Shown here: positions 41,353 through 49,668 of the stretch, one piece after another
How the letters are laid out: each line of letters begins with the position of its first letter
Position numbering within the stretch: position 1 is the stretch's first letter
Source of the DNA: Gemmatimonadaceae bacterium
GTDB taxonomy: Bacteria; Gemmatimonadota; Gemmatimonadetes; Gemmatimonadales; Gemmatimonadaceae
Direction: 5' to 3'
Length of the DNA: 64,000 bases
Assembly: GCA_035633115.1 (NCBI GenBank)
Contig: DASQFN010000114.1
Span: 124,001 to 188,000 of the forward strand
The notes under the pieces: model-generated
Told to the model about the DNA's origin: nothing
What the model saw: only the letters and a program-made list of their open reading frames with translations
Databases searched by the model: none
Made by a program: the position numbers and the translations under genes

Positions 41353-42519
41353 ATGGAAGACCAAGCCGAAAAGACCGAGAGGGCGCCTCAAGCCGTGAGG
41401 AAGACACCGGCGAGAAAGGGTGCGAAGAAAGCCGCGAAGAAGCGCGCCAAGAAGAACCCAACAATTGGATCTGGCACTCCAGGTGGCTCTCGGAGGCCCT
41501 TCCCAAGTGTGACTCTGCTGAAGGCGCTGCCTGTAGCTCAAAAGATTAAGGAACTCAACGGCGGAAACCCGTGGTCGCCGGAGAACATTGCTACGGCCAT
41601 CGAGGTGGGCGCGAAATCGGCAAAGTTCTATTACATCACGGCGGCAGCAAGAGATTTTGGTCTTACGACTGGCACGCGGGACTCTGCCACAATTGCGCTC
41701 ACCGACCTTGGGCGGTCGATCGTATACGCTCCTGACCCAGAGGCCGAACACGCGAAGAAGGTTGAAGCATTTCTAAGCATTGATCTCTTCAAACGTGTGC
41801 TTGAGCACTACAATGGCAGTGAACTCCCGGAGATGAAGTATCTCGGGAATACGCTTGAACATGACTTCAAGCTTGCTCCGGCATTTCACGACGAGTTCTC
41901 CAGACTGTTCCGGGAGAACTGCCAAGATCTCGGGATCACCTCCGGCACTGCTGGCGGTGGCGTCGATCAGGGCACAGGCGGAGCGCAGCCTTCCACCCTC
42001 GTAGTTGGGGTTCCGAAGGGTGGAGACCTTAGAAACAAACCGAAGGCGTTTATCATTATGCCGTTCGTGGAAAAGGGTGATGCGCGCCCCAGTGGCTTCT
42101 TCAAAGAGGTTCTTCGAAGCCTCTTAACCCCTGCAGGAGTGGCTTCCGGATTTGTAGTAGAAACCGCGACTCGGCAGGGAAGCGATGTTATTCAGTCCAC
42201 CATTGTTAACGATCTTCTCGAAGCTGACTTGGTGATTGCAGACTTAACGGATCACAATCCAAATGTGTTGTTCGAGCTGGGAGTCCGAATTGCTGAGGAC
42301 AAGCCTGTGGTGCTTGTTAAGGCATCCGGGACGGGACGCATTTTTGATGTAGACAACATGATGCGAGTGTACGAATACAGTGCCAACCTGTGGCAATCCA
42401 CCGTCGAAAAGGACCTCGCAGAGATCACGGAGCACATCAAAGGAGCGTGGGACAAGCGGGGCGGCGACCAGTCATACATGAAGATCCTCAGGCGTGGTAG
42501 CGCGCCCAAGACCGGCTAG
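41353..42519 (+). CDS. Candidate effector: N-terminal winged-helix-like, C-terminal deoxyribosyltransferase/TIR-like domain
   Basis: This 388-residue protein has the ATG at 41353 with agagg 4 bases upstream; an earlier ATG at 41335 is possible. The first 50 residues are Lys/Ala-rich (ARKGAKKAAKKRAKK). Residues 50-125 resemble a winged helix (PWSPENIATAIEVGAKSAKFYYIT, ALTDLGRSIVYA). Residues 230-330 hold AFIIMPF, LLEADLVIADLTD and NPNVLFELGVRIA, as in NDT-like and TIR-like nucleotide-processing folds; E308 is the likely catalytic residue. It probably recognises or cleaves nucleotides. The gene lies in a defence-rich island, so an abortive-infection effector role is an inference. Confidence 0.6.
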   Translation: MEDQAEKTERAPQAVRKTPARKGAKKAAKKRAKKNPTIGSGTPGGSRRPFPSVTLLKALPVAQKIKELNGGNPWSPENIATAIEVGAKSAKFYYITAAARDFGLTTGTRDSATIALTDLGRSIVYAPDPEAEHAKKVEAFLSIDLFKRVLEHYNGSELPEMKYLGNTLEHDFKLAPAFHDEFSRLFRENCQDLGITSGTAGGGVDQGTGGAQPSTLVVGVPKGGDLRNKPKAFIIMPFVEKGDARPSGFFKEVLRSLLTPAGVASGFVVETATRQGSDVIQSTIVNDLLEADLVIADLTDHNPNVLFELGVRIAEDKPVVLVKASGTGRIFDVDNMMRVYEYSANLWQSTVEKDLAEITEHIKGAWDKRGGDQSYMKILRRGSAPKTG

Positions 42520-42812
42520 TGGATGTTGGAACTGACGAGCCCCCGTCGGATGGTGGCTGCCGGCTTCAGTCACTGCCACCTTGTAGTGATTTGGTCGTAG
42601 CTCCACTTTGGCGTTGTGCGGTGAAGCCTCGAGGGTGACGCGCCGAAGTTTCGCAATGGATGAGCGCCTCCGCCGAAGCCGTTTGTCTTTCCGGATGCAG
42701 CCTCGTCGCAATCGTTGTAACGTGCTTCCAGCTAAACTTAGGCGTTTAGATATACGGATACTTGGGCAGGTACGCGGCAAACAAACACCGTGCACATAAC
42801 CACGGAGGAACA
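42520..42812. other. Gene-free stretch (293 bases)
   Basis: No coding frame with a ribosome site or family pattern is seen between the effector candidate and the exported protein. It holds no clear hairpin or repeat. It may carry the promoter of the downstream gene. Confidence 0.5.
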
Positions 42813-43409
42813 GTGAAACGTTCGAGACTGCTTACGGCCGTCCTCTTTGTGGCAGGGGCAGGCTCCCTGAGTTCGTCCGTATTCGCGCAACCGGCCGCTG
42901 CCTTAAAAACTGAGAACGCGCGACTCCGAAAGCAAGTTGACTCGCTCACCGCGCTAATCGCCGCATTGCGAAAGCCGCCCTCGACGCAGACCTCGCTCAA
43001 AAACGATAACGATGAGGCTGTACTATTCCGATCCGGCAAGTGGAGCGTCGTGCGGAGAATCGACAAGATGACCGACGCGCCGACATGCACCGGCATTTAC
43101 AGCGACGAATGGCTCGCACAACTCTCGAAAAGGGCATTTTATGTGTCATATCGCGGCCGCGGCGGCGTGAAAGGTGTCACATTGCGCTTCGGTGACGAGC
43201 CTGCCCTTCCCCTCCGACTCCCGACGCGCGCGGAAAAGTCGGTGTCAGCAGTAATCCTAGAGGACGATGACTTTCTCAAAGTATTAGCGTCAGCGAGGTT
43301 GCGACTTCAGGTAGTGACCGTGCTAGACAACGTGCTTACTGACGACATCGCCCTGACAGGTCTCCGCGCTGCGCACGACTTCATCGCCACGAATGCGGCG
43401 TGCCAATGA
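42813..43409 (+). CDS. Exported protein with coiled-coil segment, weakly IalB-like
   Basis: The GTG at 42813 follows ggagg by 4 bases and begins a signal peptide (KRSRLLTAVLFVAGAGSL, cleavage near SVFAQ); a frame further upstream would lack a ribosome site. A short coiled coil (LRKQVDSLTALIAAL) follows. The remaining part reads CTGIYSDEWLAQLSKRAFYVSYRG and LRFGDEPALPLRLP, which faintly recalls invasion-associated-locus-B-type periplasmic proteins. The match is weak. It lies near the right end of the island, so it may be part of it. Confidence 0.55.
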   Translation: MKRSRLLTAVLFVAGAGSLSSSVFAQPAAALKTENARLRKQVDSLTALIAALRKPPSTQTSLKNDNDEAVLFRSGKWSVVRRIDKMTDAPTCTGIYSDEWLAQLSKRAFYVSYRGRGGVKGVTLRFGDEPALPLRLPTRAEKSVSAVILEDDDFLKVLASARLRLQVVTVLDNVLTDDIALTGLRAAHDFIATNAACQ

Positions 43410-43416
43410 AGGAGGG

Positions 43417-43662
43417 GTGAACCTCGCCGAAAGAACTTCGGCGTTGTACAGCATCGAAGCACCAACAGGAATTGAACGATGGCTCACCCTCGAAAAGGTT
43501 CCGAGGTACGAATTCTCTCGGGTCGGGTTTCGGGTTAACGTGATCAAGCTACTCGGGCGCAGGGATCGCTTTCGAATTGTCACGTCAGAAGGAACCTTTG
43601 ATGTCAAGGCCGTCTTCGATCGTGATTCATCGCGTCGCCGCGGAGGTCGCGTGGGACAATAG
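43417..43662 (+). CDS. Small unknown protein
   Basis: The frame is open from 43393, overlapping the preceding gene; aaggagg lies directly before GTG 43417. It encodes about 81 residues with YSIEAPTGIERWLTLEKVPR and RRDRFRIVTSEGTFDVKAVFD, beta-strand-like and mixed in charge. The end overlaps the possible gene at 43601 in another frame. I recognise no family, and the frame could be fortuitous. Confidence 0.35.
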   Translation: MNLAERTSALYSIEAPTGIERWLTLEKVPRYEFSRVGFRVNVIKLLGRRDRFRIVTSEGTFDVKAVFDRDSSRRRGGRVGQ

Positions 43663-43800
43663 GCGCGTGCTCAGTGGCGAAGGGGCCCATTCATCGAACG
43701 CGCGCTCGCCGCGCTCCGGGCCGGGATCACCGCTCGCGACTTCACCGCTTGGTGTTCTGACCGTTCGTGCGCCATCGGCGACCCGGGGATGGTGATCTAG
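43601..43800 (+). pseudogene. Small gene or gene fragment with one-base frameshift at island edge
   Basis: An ATG at 43601 (agaagga 7-8 bases upstream) opens RPSSIVIHRVAAEVAWDNRRVLSG-like sequence. Around 43685 the frame is lost in the run ggggccc. Adding one base there lets it continue as PFIERALAALRAGI, then FTAWCSDRSCAIGDPGMV, to a TAG at 43798-43800. That stop overlaps the stop of the convergent MFS gene (ctag), the same arrangement seen at 59583 in this genome. The repaired product is about 66 residues. It could be a small native gene or the 3' remnant of a gene cut by the island. Confidence 0.35.
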
Positions 43801-45005
43801 ACCGCCGCTTCTCCGGCAACATCCGGTGGCGCCCTGACCTTTCTGCCGTCGTCGACGCCCAGGCCGATGAAGAGAGTCCCGAGGACGAGGATCGCGGAAG
43901 TGATGAACGGTACGTCCTTGCCGAATTGGTCGTAGGAAAATCCCGCCCACAGCGGTATGACGACTCTCGCTATGCCACCATATGCCTGCTGGACGCCCAT
44001 GTATAGACCGCGCTCCGTCGCCGGAATTACCCGCGAGAGCAACGACGTTACGCAGGGAAACGTGAACGCCGTTCCAACGGGAATGCAGGCGATGACGAGC
44101 GCGAGCAGTGCGTAGTTGTCCACAAAGGGAAAGGCGAGCAAACCCGTGGAAAGCAATACGAGGCCGATTCGGGAAAGCTGCGCTTCGCCAAACCGCTCTA
44201 CCGCCCATCCGAGCACACCCGCTCGTGTAACTACCGAAATCGTTCCGATGTAGGTGAAGAAAATCCAGATCCGGCGCTCCGTGATGCCGAAGCGGTCCAT
44301 CAGGAACAACGCGAGAATCGCCGACATTCCCGAGAACGCACCCATCGCGATTGCGTAAATCCAGATCAAACGTGGACCGGGCTCGCGTGCGTGTGTCACT
44401 ACGTACGCAATCGCTGCGCGCGACGCACCCTTTGCCTTCTGCAGATGCGTTCCCGCGTGCACCTCGCGCGACTCGCGAAGATACTTCCACGCGAACACCA
44501 TGTTGATGATGCAAAGCGCTGCGGCCGCGAGCCCGGGACCCGAACGGCCCGCAAGGAGCGCGAGCGAACCAAGCGGCGGGCCGAGCGCGACTCCCACATT
44601 CGTTGCGGCCGAGAGCCACCCGAGTGCTTTCGCGCGCGACTTGGGCTCGGTTGCATCGGCAACGTAAGCCTGAATTACGCCAACGGTCCCGCCACCGGCC
44701 CCCTGCACCACCCGCGAGAGCAGAAGCAGCCAGAGGGAATTCGCGAACGCAAACACGACATATGCAACAGCCGCGGCGCCGAGTCCGATGAGCAGCGCAG
44801 GGCGTCGGCCGTAACGGTCCGAAAACCGTCCCCACATCGGCGCGCTCACGAGCTGAGCGGCCGTAAACGATATGATCAGCAGCGTCACCATCAGCGCGCT
44901 CGCACCCAGCGTCCGCGCGTAGAAGGGCATCAGTGGGAGGATCATCAGGAGCCCCACCATGTCCACGAATGCCGTGATGATGAGGATCAGGAGCTTCTTG
45001 AACAC
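43797..45005 (-). CDS. MFS transporter
   Basis: The GTG at 45005 lies two bases after the permease stop and gives 402 residues starting FKKLLILIITAFVDMVG; a much longer frame is open upstream but is the shadow of the permease gene. About 12 membrane segments are visible. The MFS signature loop appears as GRFSDRYGRRPALL between segments 2 and 3, and ATEPKSRAKALGWLSAA in the first half. As the last gene of a BMP-type importer operon, it may move a related compound (nucleoside or purine) or be an unrelated drug/sugar exporter. The substrate is unknown. Confidence 0.85.
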   Translation of the reverse strand: MFKKLLILIITAFVDMVGLLMILPLMPFYARTLGASALMVTLLIISFTAAQLVSAPMWGRFSDRYGRRPALLIGLGAAAVAYVVFAFANSLWLLLLSRVVQGAGGGTVGVIQAYVADATEPKSRAKALGWLSAATNVGVALGPPLGSLALLAGRSGPGLAAAALCIINMVFAWKYLRESREVHAGTHLQKAKGASRAAIAYVVTHAREPGPRLIWIYAIAMGAFSGMSAILALFLMDRFGITERRIWIFFTYIGTISVVTRAGVLGWAVERFGEAQLSRIGLVLLSTGLLAFPFVDNYALLALVIACIPVGTAFTFPCVTSLLSRVIPATERGLYMGVQQAYGGIARVVIPLWAGFSYDQFGKDVPFITSAILVLGTLFIGLGVDDGRKVRAPPDVAGEAAV

Positions 45006-45007
45006 TG

Positions 45008-45877
45008 CTACTGCCCCGTTTTGCCCAGCGCCGCAGGAGGCACTGCCCGTCCGACTACTCCGGCCAGTGCGATGATCGTGAGGAGGTAGGGGATCATTTC
45101 GATGAACTGCGACGCGATGATCTGATTTCCCTGAAGCTGGATCTGAAGAGTCTCCGCGGCGGCAAAGAGCAGACACGCGAGCGCCGCGCGCACCGGGTCC
45201 CAACGCCCGAAGATTACGGCGGCAACCGCGATGAAGCCTCGCCCTGCGGTCATCTGATCGGTGAACTGATGCTGGTCGAGCGCGAGGTAAACACCGCCGA
45301 GACCTGCCAGTATGCCCGAGAGAGCAACGGCTGCATACCGGACGGCCTTCACACGGATCCCGACGCTCTCGGCAGCCTCGGGATGTTCGCCTACCGCGCG
45401 CACCCTGAGTCCGAATCGCGTGCGGTAGAGCAGGAACGCGAGCACCGGTGCAGTGAGCAGGCCCATCCAGAGGAGCGGATTATCGAACCCAAAAGCGCCT
45501 TGACGCGCCGTGAATCCACTGATGCGAGGAGAATTCGACGAGCTGTCGAAGGCCAATTTGAGAAAGAAGCGCGTAACTCCGATCGCAAGAAGATTTATCG
45601 CGATTCCAACCACGACTTGATCGGCTCGGAAGCGAATTGTCGCAACGGCATGGATCAACCCGATGGCGAGCCCGCCGAGAATCCCGCACAGCACTCCAAT
45701 CCACACACTGCCGGTGTAGTACGCGCCCAGCGTTGCCGTGAACGCACCGGTGAGCATGAACCCCTCGAGCGCGAGGCTGATTATTCCCGCGCGCTCTGCG
45801 ATCACGCCCCCGCTCGCCGCAAACAGGTACGGTATCGCGATGCGAAGCATCTGCGTCAGGAACGTGAACGGGTTCAT
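45008..45877 (-). CDS. BMP-type ABC importer permease, second subunit (YufQ/NupQ-like)
   Basis: This 289-residue membrane protein has about 8 segments. Family patterns are AERAGIISLALEGFMLTGAF at the start, the ATIRFRADQVVVGIAINLLAIG region, and VGEHPEAAESVGIRVKAVRY. These match permeases of the BMP-binding nucleoside importers (YufQ/NupQ). It overlaps the first permease by 4 bases (ATGA) and is followed by the MFS gene after two bases. It works as a heterodimer with the other permease in the inner membrane. Confidence 0.88.
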   Translation of the reverse strand: MNPFTFLTQMLRIAIPYLFAASGGVIAERAGIISLALEGFMLTGAFTATLGAYYTGSVWIGVLCGILGGLAIGLIHAVATIRFRADQVVVGIAINLLAIGVTRFFLKLAFDSSSNSPRISGFTARQGAFGFDNPLLWMGLLTAPVLAFLLYRTRFGLRVRAVGEHPEAAESVGIRVKAVRYAAVALSGILAGLGGVYLALDQHQFTDQMTAGRGFIAVAAVIFGRWDPVRAALACLLFAAAETLQIQLQGNQIIASQFIEMIPYLLTIIALAGVVGRAVPPAALGKTGQ

Positions 45878-46938
45878 GCGCGCGCTGGTTTTCGAGCCTG
45901 CTGAAGTGCACGCCGCACTTCAGGGACAGACATCGCGACGGCGAGAATCACGACACCCTGAAGCACTTCCACCATCTGCTTCGGGACAACGGCGTGGATT
46001 GCCAGCCCGCCCTGGGAGAGTGTCGCAAAGAATAGAGCGGCGAGAATCACACCGAGCGGGTGGTTTCTTCCGACGAGTGCGACCGCGATGCCAAGGAACC
46101 CGGAGCCGCCCGCGAATCCATCCTCGTAGTAGTGCTTGTAGCCGAGGACGTAATTGATTCCACCCAATCCTGCGATCGCTCCGGAGAGCGTGAGCGCGCG
46201 GAACCACACGCCGCCGACATTCACTCCGCCGTATTCAGCCGCGTCGGGCTGAAGGCCCACTGCGCGGAGCTCATACCCGTGGCGCGTACGAAACAGGAAA
46301 AACGAGACGACCACCGCGGCGAGAATCGCCACGATTATCGTGAGATTCGCGGCCGAGCCGTGGAATGCCGAAATGAGCTCGTCGAGCCGCGGAATGGATC
46401 CGGCATGGATTTCGGGGGTGTGCAGCGTTTCCGGAACGTGCAGGCGAGTCGCCACGATCCAGTTGAGAAGCGCGAGGATCACGAAGTTGAGCATGATTGT
46501 CACGATCACTTCGTGCGCCCCGAATCTCACGCGGAGAAAACCGGGAATGGCTCCGACGATGCCGCCGCCCAAGGCAGCAGCGAGCATGCACAGGGGTATG
46601 GCGATGGCTCCCGGAATCACGGGCGACAGAATCAGCCCTGCGATAGCAGCAAGGAACCCGCCGGCAGCAAGCTGACTCTCTGCACCGACATTGAACAGGC
46701 CAGCACGGATTCCCAGCGACACCGCGAGACCGGTAAAAGTCAGCGTGGTGGTCTTGTAGATCACCTGACCGAAGCCGTAAGCGTTGCCCCAGGTTCCCTC
46801 GAGAAGCAGCCCGTAGACGTGGGCGGGCGACTGGCCGTAGCTCATGATCAGGATGTCGCCGCAGATGAGCGCGACGAAGAGCGCGACTACAGGAGGGAAA
46901 AGAGCTTCTTCGAGCTGCTCTCGAAAACGCGATGTCAT
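45874..46938 (-). CDS. BMP-type ABC importer permease, first subunit (YufP/NupP-like)
   Basis: This 354-residue membrane protein has about 9-10 segments. Family patterns are YKTTTLTFTGLAVSLGIRAGLFNVGAE and FLRVRFGAHEVIVTIMLNFV, and the central GLQPDAAEYGGVNVGGVWF resembles the EAA-like coupling loop of this group. It pairs with the next permease for nucleoside (or purine/riboflavin-like) uptake. It overlaps the ATPase upstream and the second permease downstream by 4 bases each, so all are co-translated. Confidence 0.88.
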   Translation of the reverse strand: MTSRFREQLEEALFPPVVALFVALICGDILIMSYGQSPAHVYGLLLEGTWGNAYGFGQVIYKTTTLTFTGLAVSLGIRAGLFNVGAESQLAAGGFLAAIAGLILSPVIPGAIAIPLCMLAAALGGGIVGAIPGFLRVRFGAHEVIVTIMLNFVILALLNWIVATRLHVPETLHTPEIHAGSIPRLDELISAFHGSAANLTIIVAILAAVVVSFFLFRTRHGYELRAVGLQPDAAEYGGVNVGGVWFRALTLSGAIAGLGGINYVLGYKHYYEDGFAGGSGFLGIAVALVGRNHPLGVILAALFFATLSQGGLAIHAVVPKQMVEVLQGVVILAVAMSVPEVRRALQQARKPARA

Positions 46939-48545
46939 GCCGCTGATTCGGTTCTCGTCCCGATCATGTATTCGCCGAGGACTTCCTCCGATGCCTGCGC
47001 AGCAGGTACGACTGTCGCGAAGCGTCCCCGGTACATCACCGCAACGCGGTCGGCGAGAGCAAGGACTTCATTGAGCTCCGCCGATACGAGGAGAACTGCC
47101 TTGTTTTCGGCGCGTGCCTGACGCAATCGCTCATGGATGAACTCGATTGCACCCACGTCCACGCCACGCGTCGGCTGTGACGCGAGCAATACGGTGAACG
47201 CATGACCCATCTCGCGCGCGATCACGACCTTCTGCTGGTTTCCGCCTGACAGCGCCCGAGCAGGGAGCTCGCCCGCCGGAGGGCGAATGTCGAACGACTC
47301 TATCTGAGCCTTGGAGTTCTGCTCGATGCGCTCGACGTCGAGTCTTCCCTTCGACGCGAACTTGTCCTGCAGTCCAAGCAGAAGATTGTCCGCGATGGAG
47401 TAATCGAGAATCAAGCCGCGGCGATGGCGATCTTCGGGAATGTGCGAGAGGCCGGCTGTTCGTCGCTCGGCGACATCTGCCTTCGTCACATCATGGCCGG
47501 CGATCCGAATCTGGCCGGATTCAGGTTTCCGCAGACCGGCAATCGCTTCGATCAGCTCGGTCTGGCCGTTTCCTTCCACGCCGGCAATGCCGAAGATCTC
47601 GCCTGGCTGCACCGCGAACGTGATCCCATCGATAGCGCGCGTCTCGCGGGGACCAATTACTACGAGGTCCTTCACTTCGAGAGCGGCGCTGTAGCCGGCG
47701 GTTGCATGAGCTTCGGCAGCCGTGGCCGCTTCGGGATGTGATGCGACGGTAAGGGCGTCATTCTGCCGCGACATCAGGGAAACTTCGCGGCCCACCATCG
47801 CCCGGGCGATCTCAGCGGGACTGGTTGCCGAAGTCTGAAGTCGAGCGATTGTCCCGCCCGCTCGCATCACGGTGATCGTATCCGAGAGATCCATCACCTC
47901 GTCGAGACGATGTGTGATGAGAACGATCGTGCCGCCGCCGTCACGAAGCCGCCGGAGCACCGCCCATAGCTCCTTGACCTCGGGCGGGGAAAGAACCGCT
48001 GTAGGCTCATCGAGTACGAGTATCTTGGCGCCGCGAAAAAGCGTCTTGACGATCTCGACTCGCTGAGCTTCACCGACTGAGAGCTCGGAAACTTTCCGGT
48101 CAGCAGAGACGGCGAGCCCCGTTTCCCTGCTCAACGACTCGACCTCCGCCACGGCACGGGCGTAGTCGAACATTCCGTTTTTCACGGGCTCTTCGCCGAG
48201 CACGATATTCTCGGCGACAGTGAGCGTTGGCACGAGCATGAAGTGCTGGTGCACGACACCGATTCCGGCGGCAATCGCATCGTTGGTCGACCAGCCGGTG
48301 ACGTCGCGTCCGTTCACCTCGAGCGTCCCCGCATCGGGCTTCATCAAGCCACCGAGGATGCGCATCAATGTCGACTTGCCGGCGCCGTTCTCCCCGACGA
48401 GCGCGTGTATCTCGCCCGGCATGACTTCGAGAGTCGCGCCGCGATTCGCACGTACGGGTCCAAAGAACTTGTCTATCCCCGCCATCCGAATGGCGGGTTG
48501 CGTTCGCTCCGCCTGTTCGGCTTCGCTGCCGGGACTCGCCGTCAT
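46935..48545 (-). CDS. BMP-type ABC importer ATPase with two nucleotide-binding domains (YufO/NupO-like)
   Basis: This 536-residue protein holds two ABC domains. The first has Walker A GENGAGKST, signature LSVGEAQRVEI and Walker B LVLDEPTAVL. The second has a degenerate Walker A region (GVEGNGQTELIEAI), signature LSGGNQQKVVIA and a Walker B-like stretch at LLASQPTRGVD. The fused, asymmetric layout is typical of sugar/nucleoside importers (RbsA, YufO). It overlaps the binding-protein gene and the first permease by 4 bases each. Confidence 0.92.
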   Translation of the reverse strand: MTASPGSEAEQAERTQPAIRMAGIDKFFGPVRANRGATLEVMPGEIHALVGENGAGKSTLMRILGGLMKPDAGTLEVNGRDVTGWSTNDAIAAGIGVVHQHFMLVPTLTVAENIVLGEEPVKNGMFDYARAVAEVESLSRETGLAVSADRKVSELSVGEAQRVEIVKTLFRGAKILVLDEPTAVLSPPEVKELWAVLRRLRDGGGTIVLITHRLDEVMDLSDTITVMRAGGTIARLQTSATSPAEIARAMVGREVSLMSRQNDALTVASHPEAATAAEAHATAGYSAALEVKDLVVIGPRETRAIDGITFAVQPGEIFGIAGVEGNGQTELIEAIAGLRKPESGQIRIAGHDVTKADVAERRTAGLSHIPEDRHRRGLILDYSIADNLLLGLQDKFASKGRLDVERIEQNSKAQIESFDIRPPAGELPARALSGGNQQKVVIAREMGHAFTVLLASQPTRGVDVGAIEFIHERLRQARAENKAVLLVSAELNEVLALADRVAVMYRGRFATVVPAAQASEEVLGEYMIGTRTESAA

Positions 48546-49579
48546 CTCGTGCTCGGAACCTTGATACGGCCGGCGATGATCTCCTGCTTCAGCTGCTCCA
48601 CACGTGTGTGCGCGCTGTCGGGGATGAGGGGCTTGTTGCGATCGTCGTAGACGTAGCCAACGCCTCCTTCCTTCAGACCGAAGGAGTAGATGCCGCCCTC
48701 GAAGGTTCCGGACTGCACGCGCTGAATGGCGTCGAAGACGGCCGCGTTGACTCCCTTGACCATCGAGGTAAGGACATGACCCGGCGCTTCGTCGTTCTGG
48801 TCGGCGTCCACGCCGATGGCGAGCTTGTTCGTCACGCGGGCAGCCTCGAAGACGCCATGCCCGGTGGATCCCGAGGCGTGGAAGATGACGTTCACGCCCG
48901 ACTGGTACTGGCTCAGCGCGAGCTCCTTGCCTTTACCGGGGTTCTTGAATGCTTCGGGAGTGACTCCGGCGTATTGAGCGATGACCTCGCAATCCGGGCA
49001 GACGTGCCTGACGCCTGCGCGATACCCCGCCTCAAACTTGTGGATGAGGGGAATGTCCATTCCGCCCACGAAGCCGACCTTTTTCGACTTGCCTACGAGC
49101 GCGGCAAGGGCGCCAACGAGGAACGAGCCTTCTTCCTCACGAAACTTGAGCGCGGCGAGATTGGCAGGAGGAGGAATGACATTGCCCGCTTTGTCCACAG
49201 CCAGCGCGTAGTCCACACAGGCGAATTGAACGGCGGGATACTCCTTTGCGAGAATCGTGATGTCGTCGGAGAAGATGAAACCGACCCCGATGACGAGGTC
49301 CATCCCCTCAGCGGCGAGGAGCCGTAGGCCTGCCTCGCGGTCGGAGCCTTCACCCGGCTCGATGAACCGGATGTTGGTGCCGATAGTTTTCGAGGCGCTG
49401 TCGGCGCCGGCGTAGGCGCCGTCGTTGAAGGACTTGTCGCCCCGGCCACCGACGTCGAGCACGATTCCAACGTCGGCGCCACCCGCTCTGGTCGCGCTCA
49501 CAGCGCCGCCGCGGCCGGCAAACAGCAGTGCGATATGCACCGCGAGTAACGCCGCGGCGACGATGATGAGTTTCCGCAT
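48542..49579 (-). CDS. BMP-family substrate-binding protein (nucleoside/purine)
   Basis: The ATG at 49579 starts a signal peptide (MRKLIIVAAALLAVHIALLFA); a longer frame to 49618 adds a non-signal extension. The mature part has DVGGRGDKSFNDGAYAGA, VGGMDIPLIHKFEAGYRAG and VNVIFHASGSTGHGVFEAA, all diagnostic of the BMP/PnrA family that binds purine nucleosides or related ligands. No lipobox Cys is seen, so it is probably a soluble periplasmic protein or an uncleaved anchor. It is the first gene of the importer operon and is read divergently from nadB, with 89 bases between starts. Confidence 0.9.
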   Translation of the reverse strand: MRKLIIVAAALLAVHIALLFAGRGGAVSATRAGGADVGIVLDVGGRGDKSFNDGAYAGADSASKTIGTNIRFIEPGEGSDREAGLRLLAAEGMDLVIGVGFIFSDDITILAKEYPAVQFACVDYALAVDKAGNVIPPPANLAALKFREEEGSFLVGALAALVGKSKKVGFVGGMDIPLIHKFEAGYRAGVRHVCPDCEVIAQYAGVTPEAFKNPGKGKELALSQYQSGVNVIFHASGSTGHGVFEAARVTNKLAIGVDADQNDEAPGHVLTSMVKGVNAAVFDAIQRVQSGTFEGGIYSFGLKEGGVGYVYDDRNKPLIPDSAHTRVEQLKQEIIAGRIKVPSTR

Positions 49580-49668
49580 TCGAGAGGGAAGAATCGTACA
49601 CAACCCGCTGTCCGGCAAGGCAGCGGCGCCCCTTTCTATCGCTACTGGTTCCCCATTGATTTCACTCT

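Noticed and set aside
41061-41549. Open frame across the higB promoter and effector start
   Set aside because: It overlaps the operators and the effector's first codons, and is basic and low in complexity with no family pattern.
43627-44835. Minus-strand frame inside the MFS gene
   Set aside because: It is a shadow frame rich in Arg/Gly; the MFS frame has clear membrane segments and motifs.
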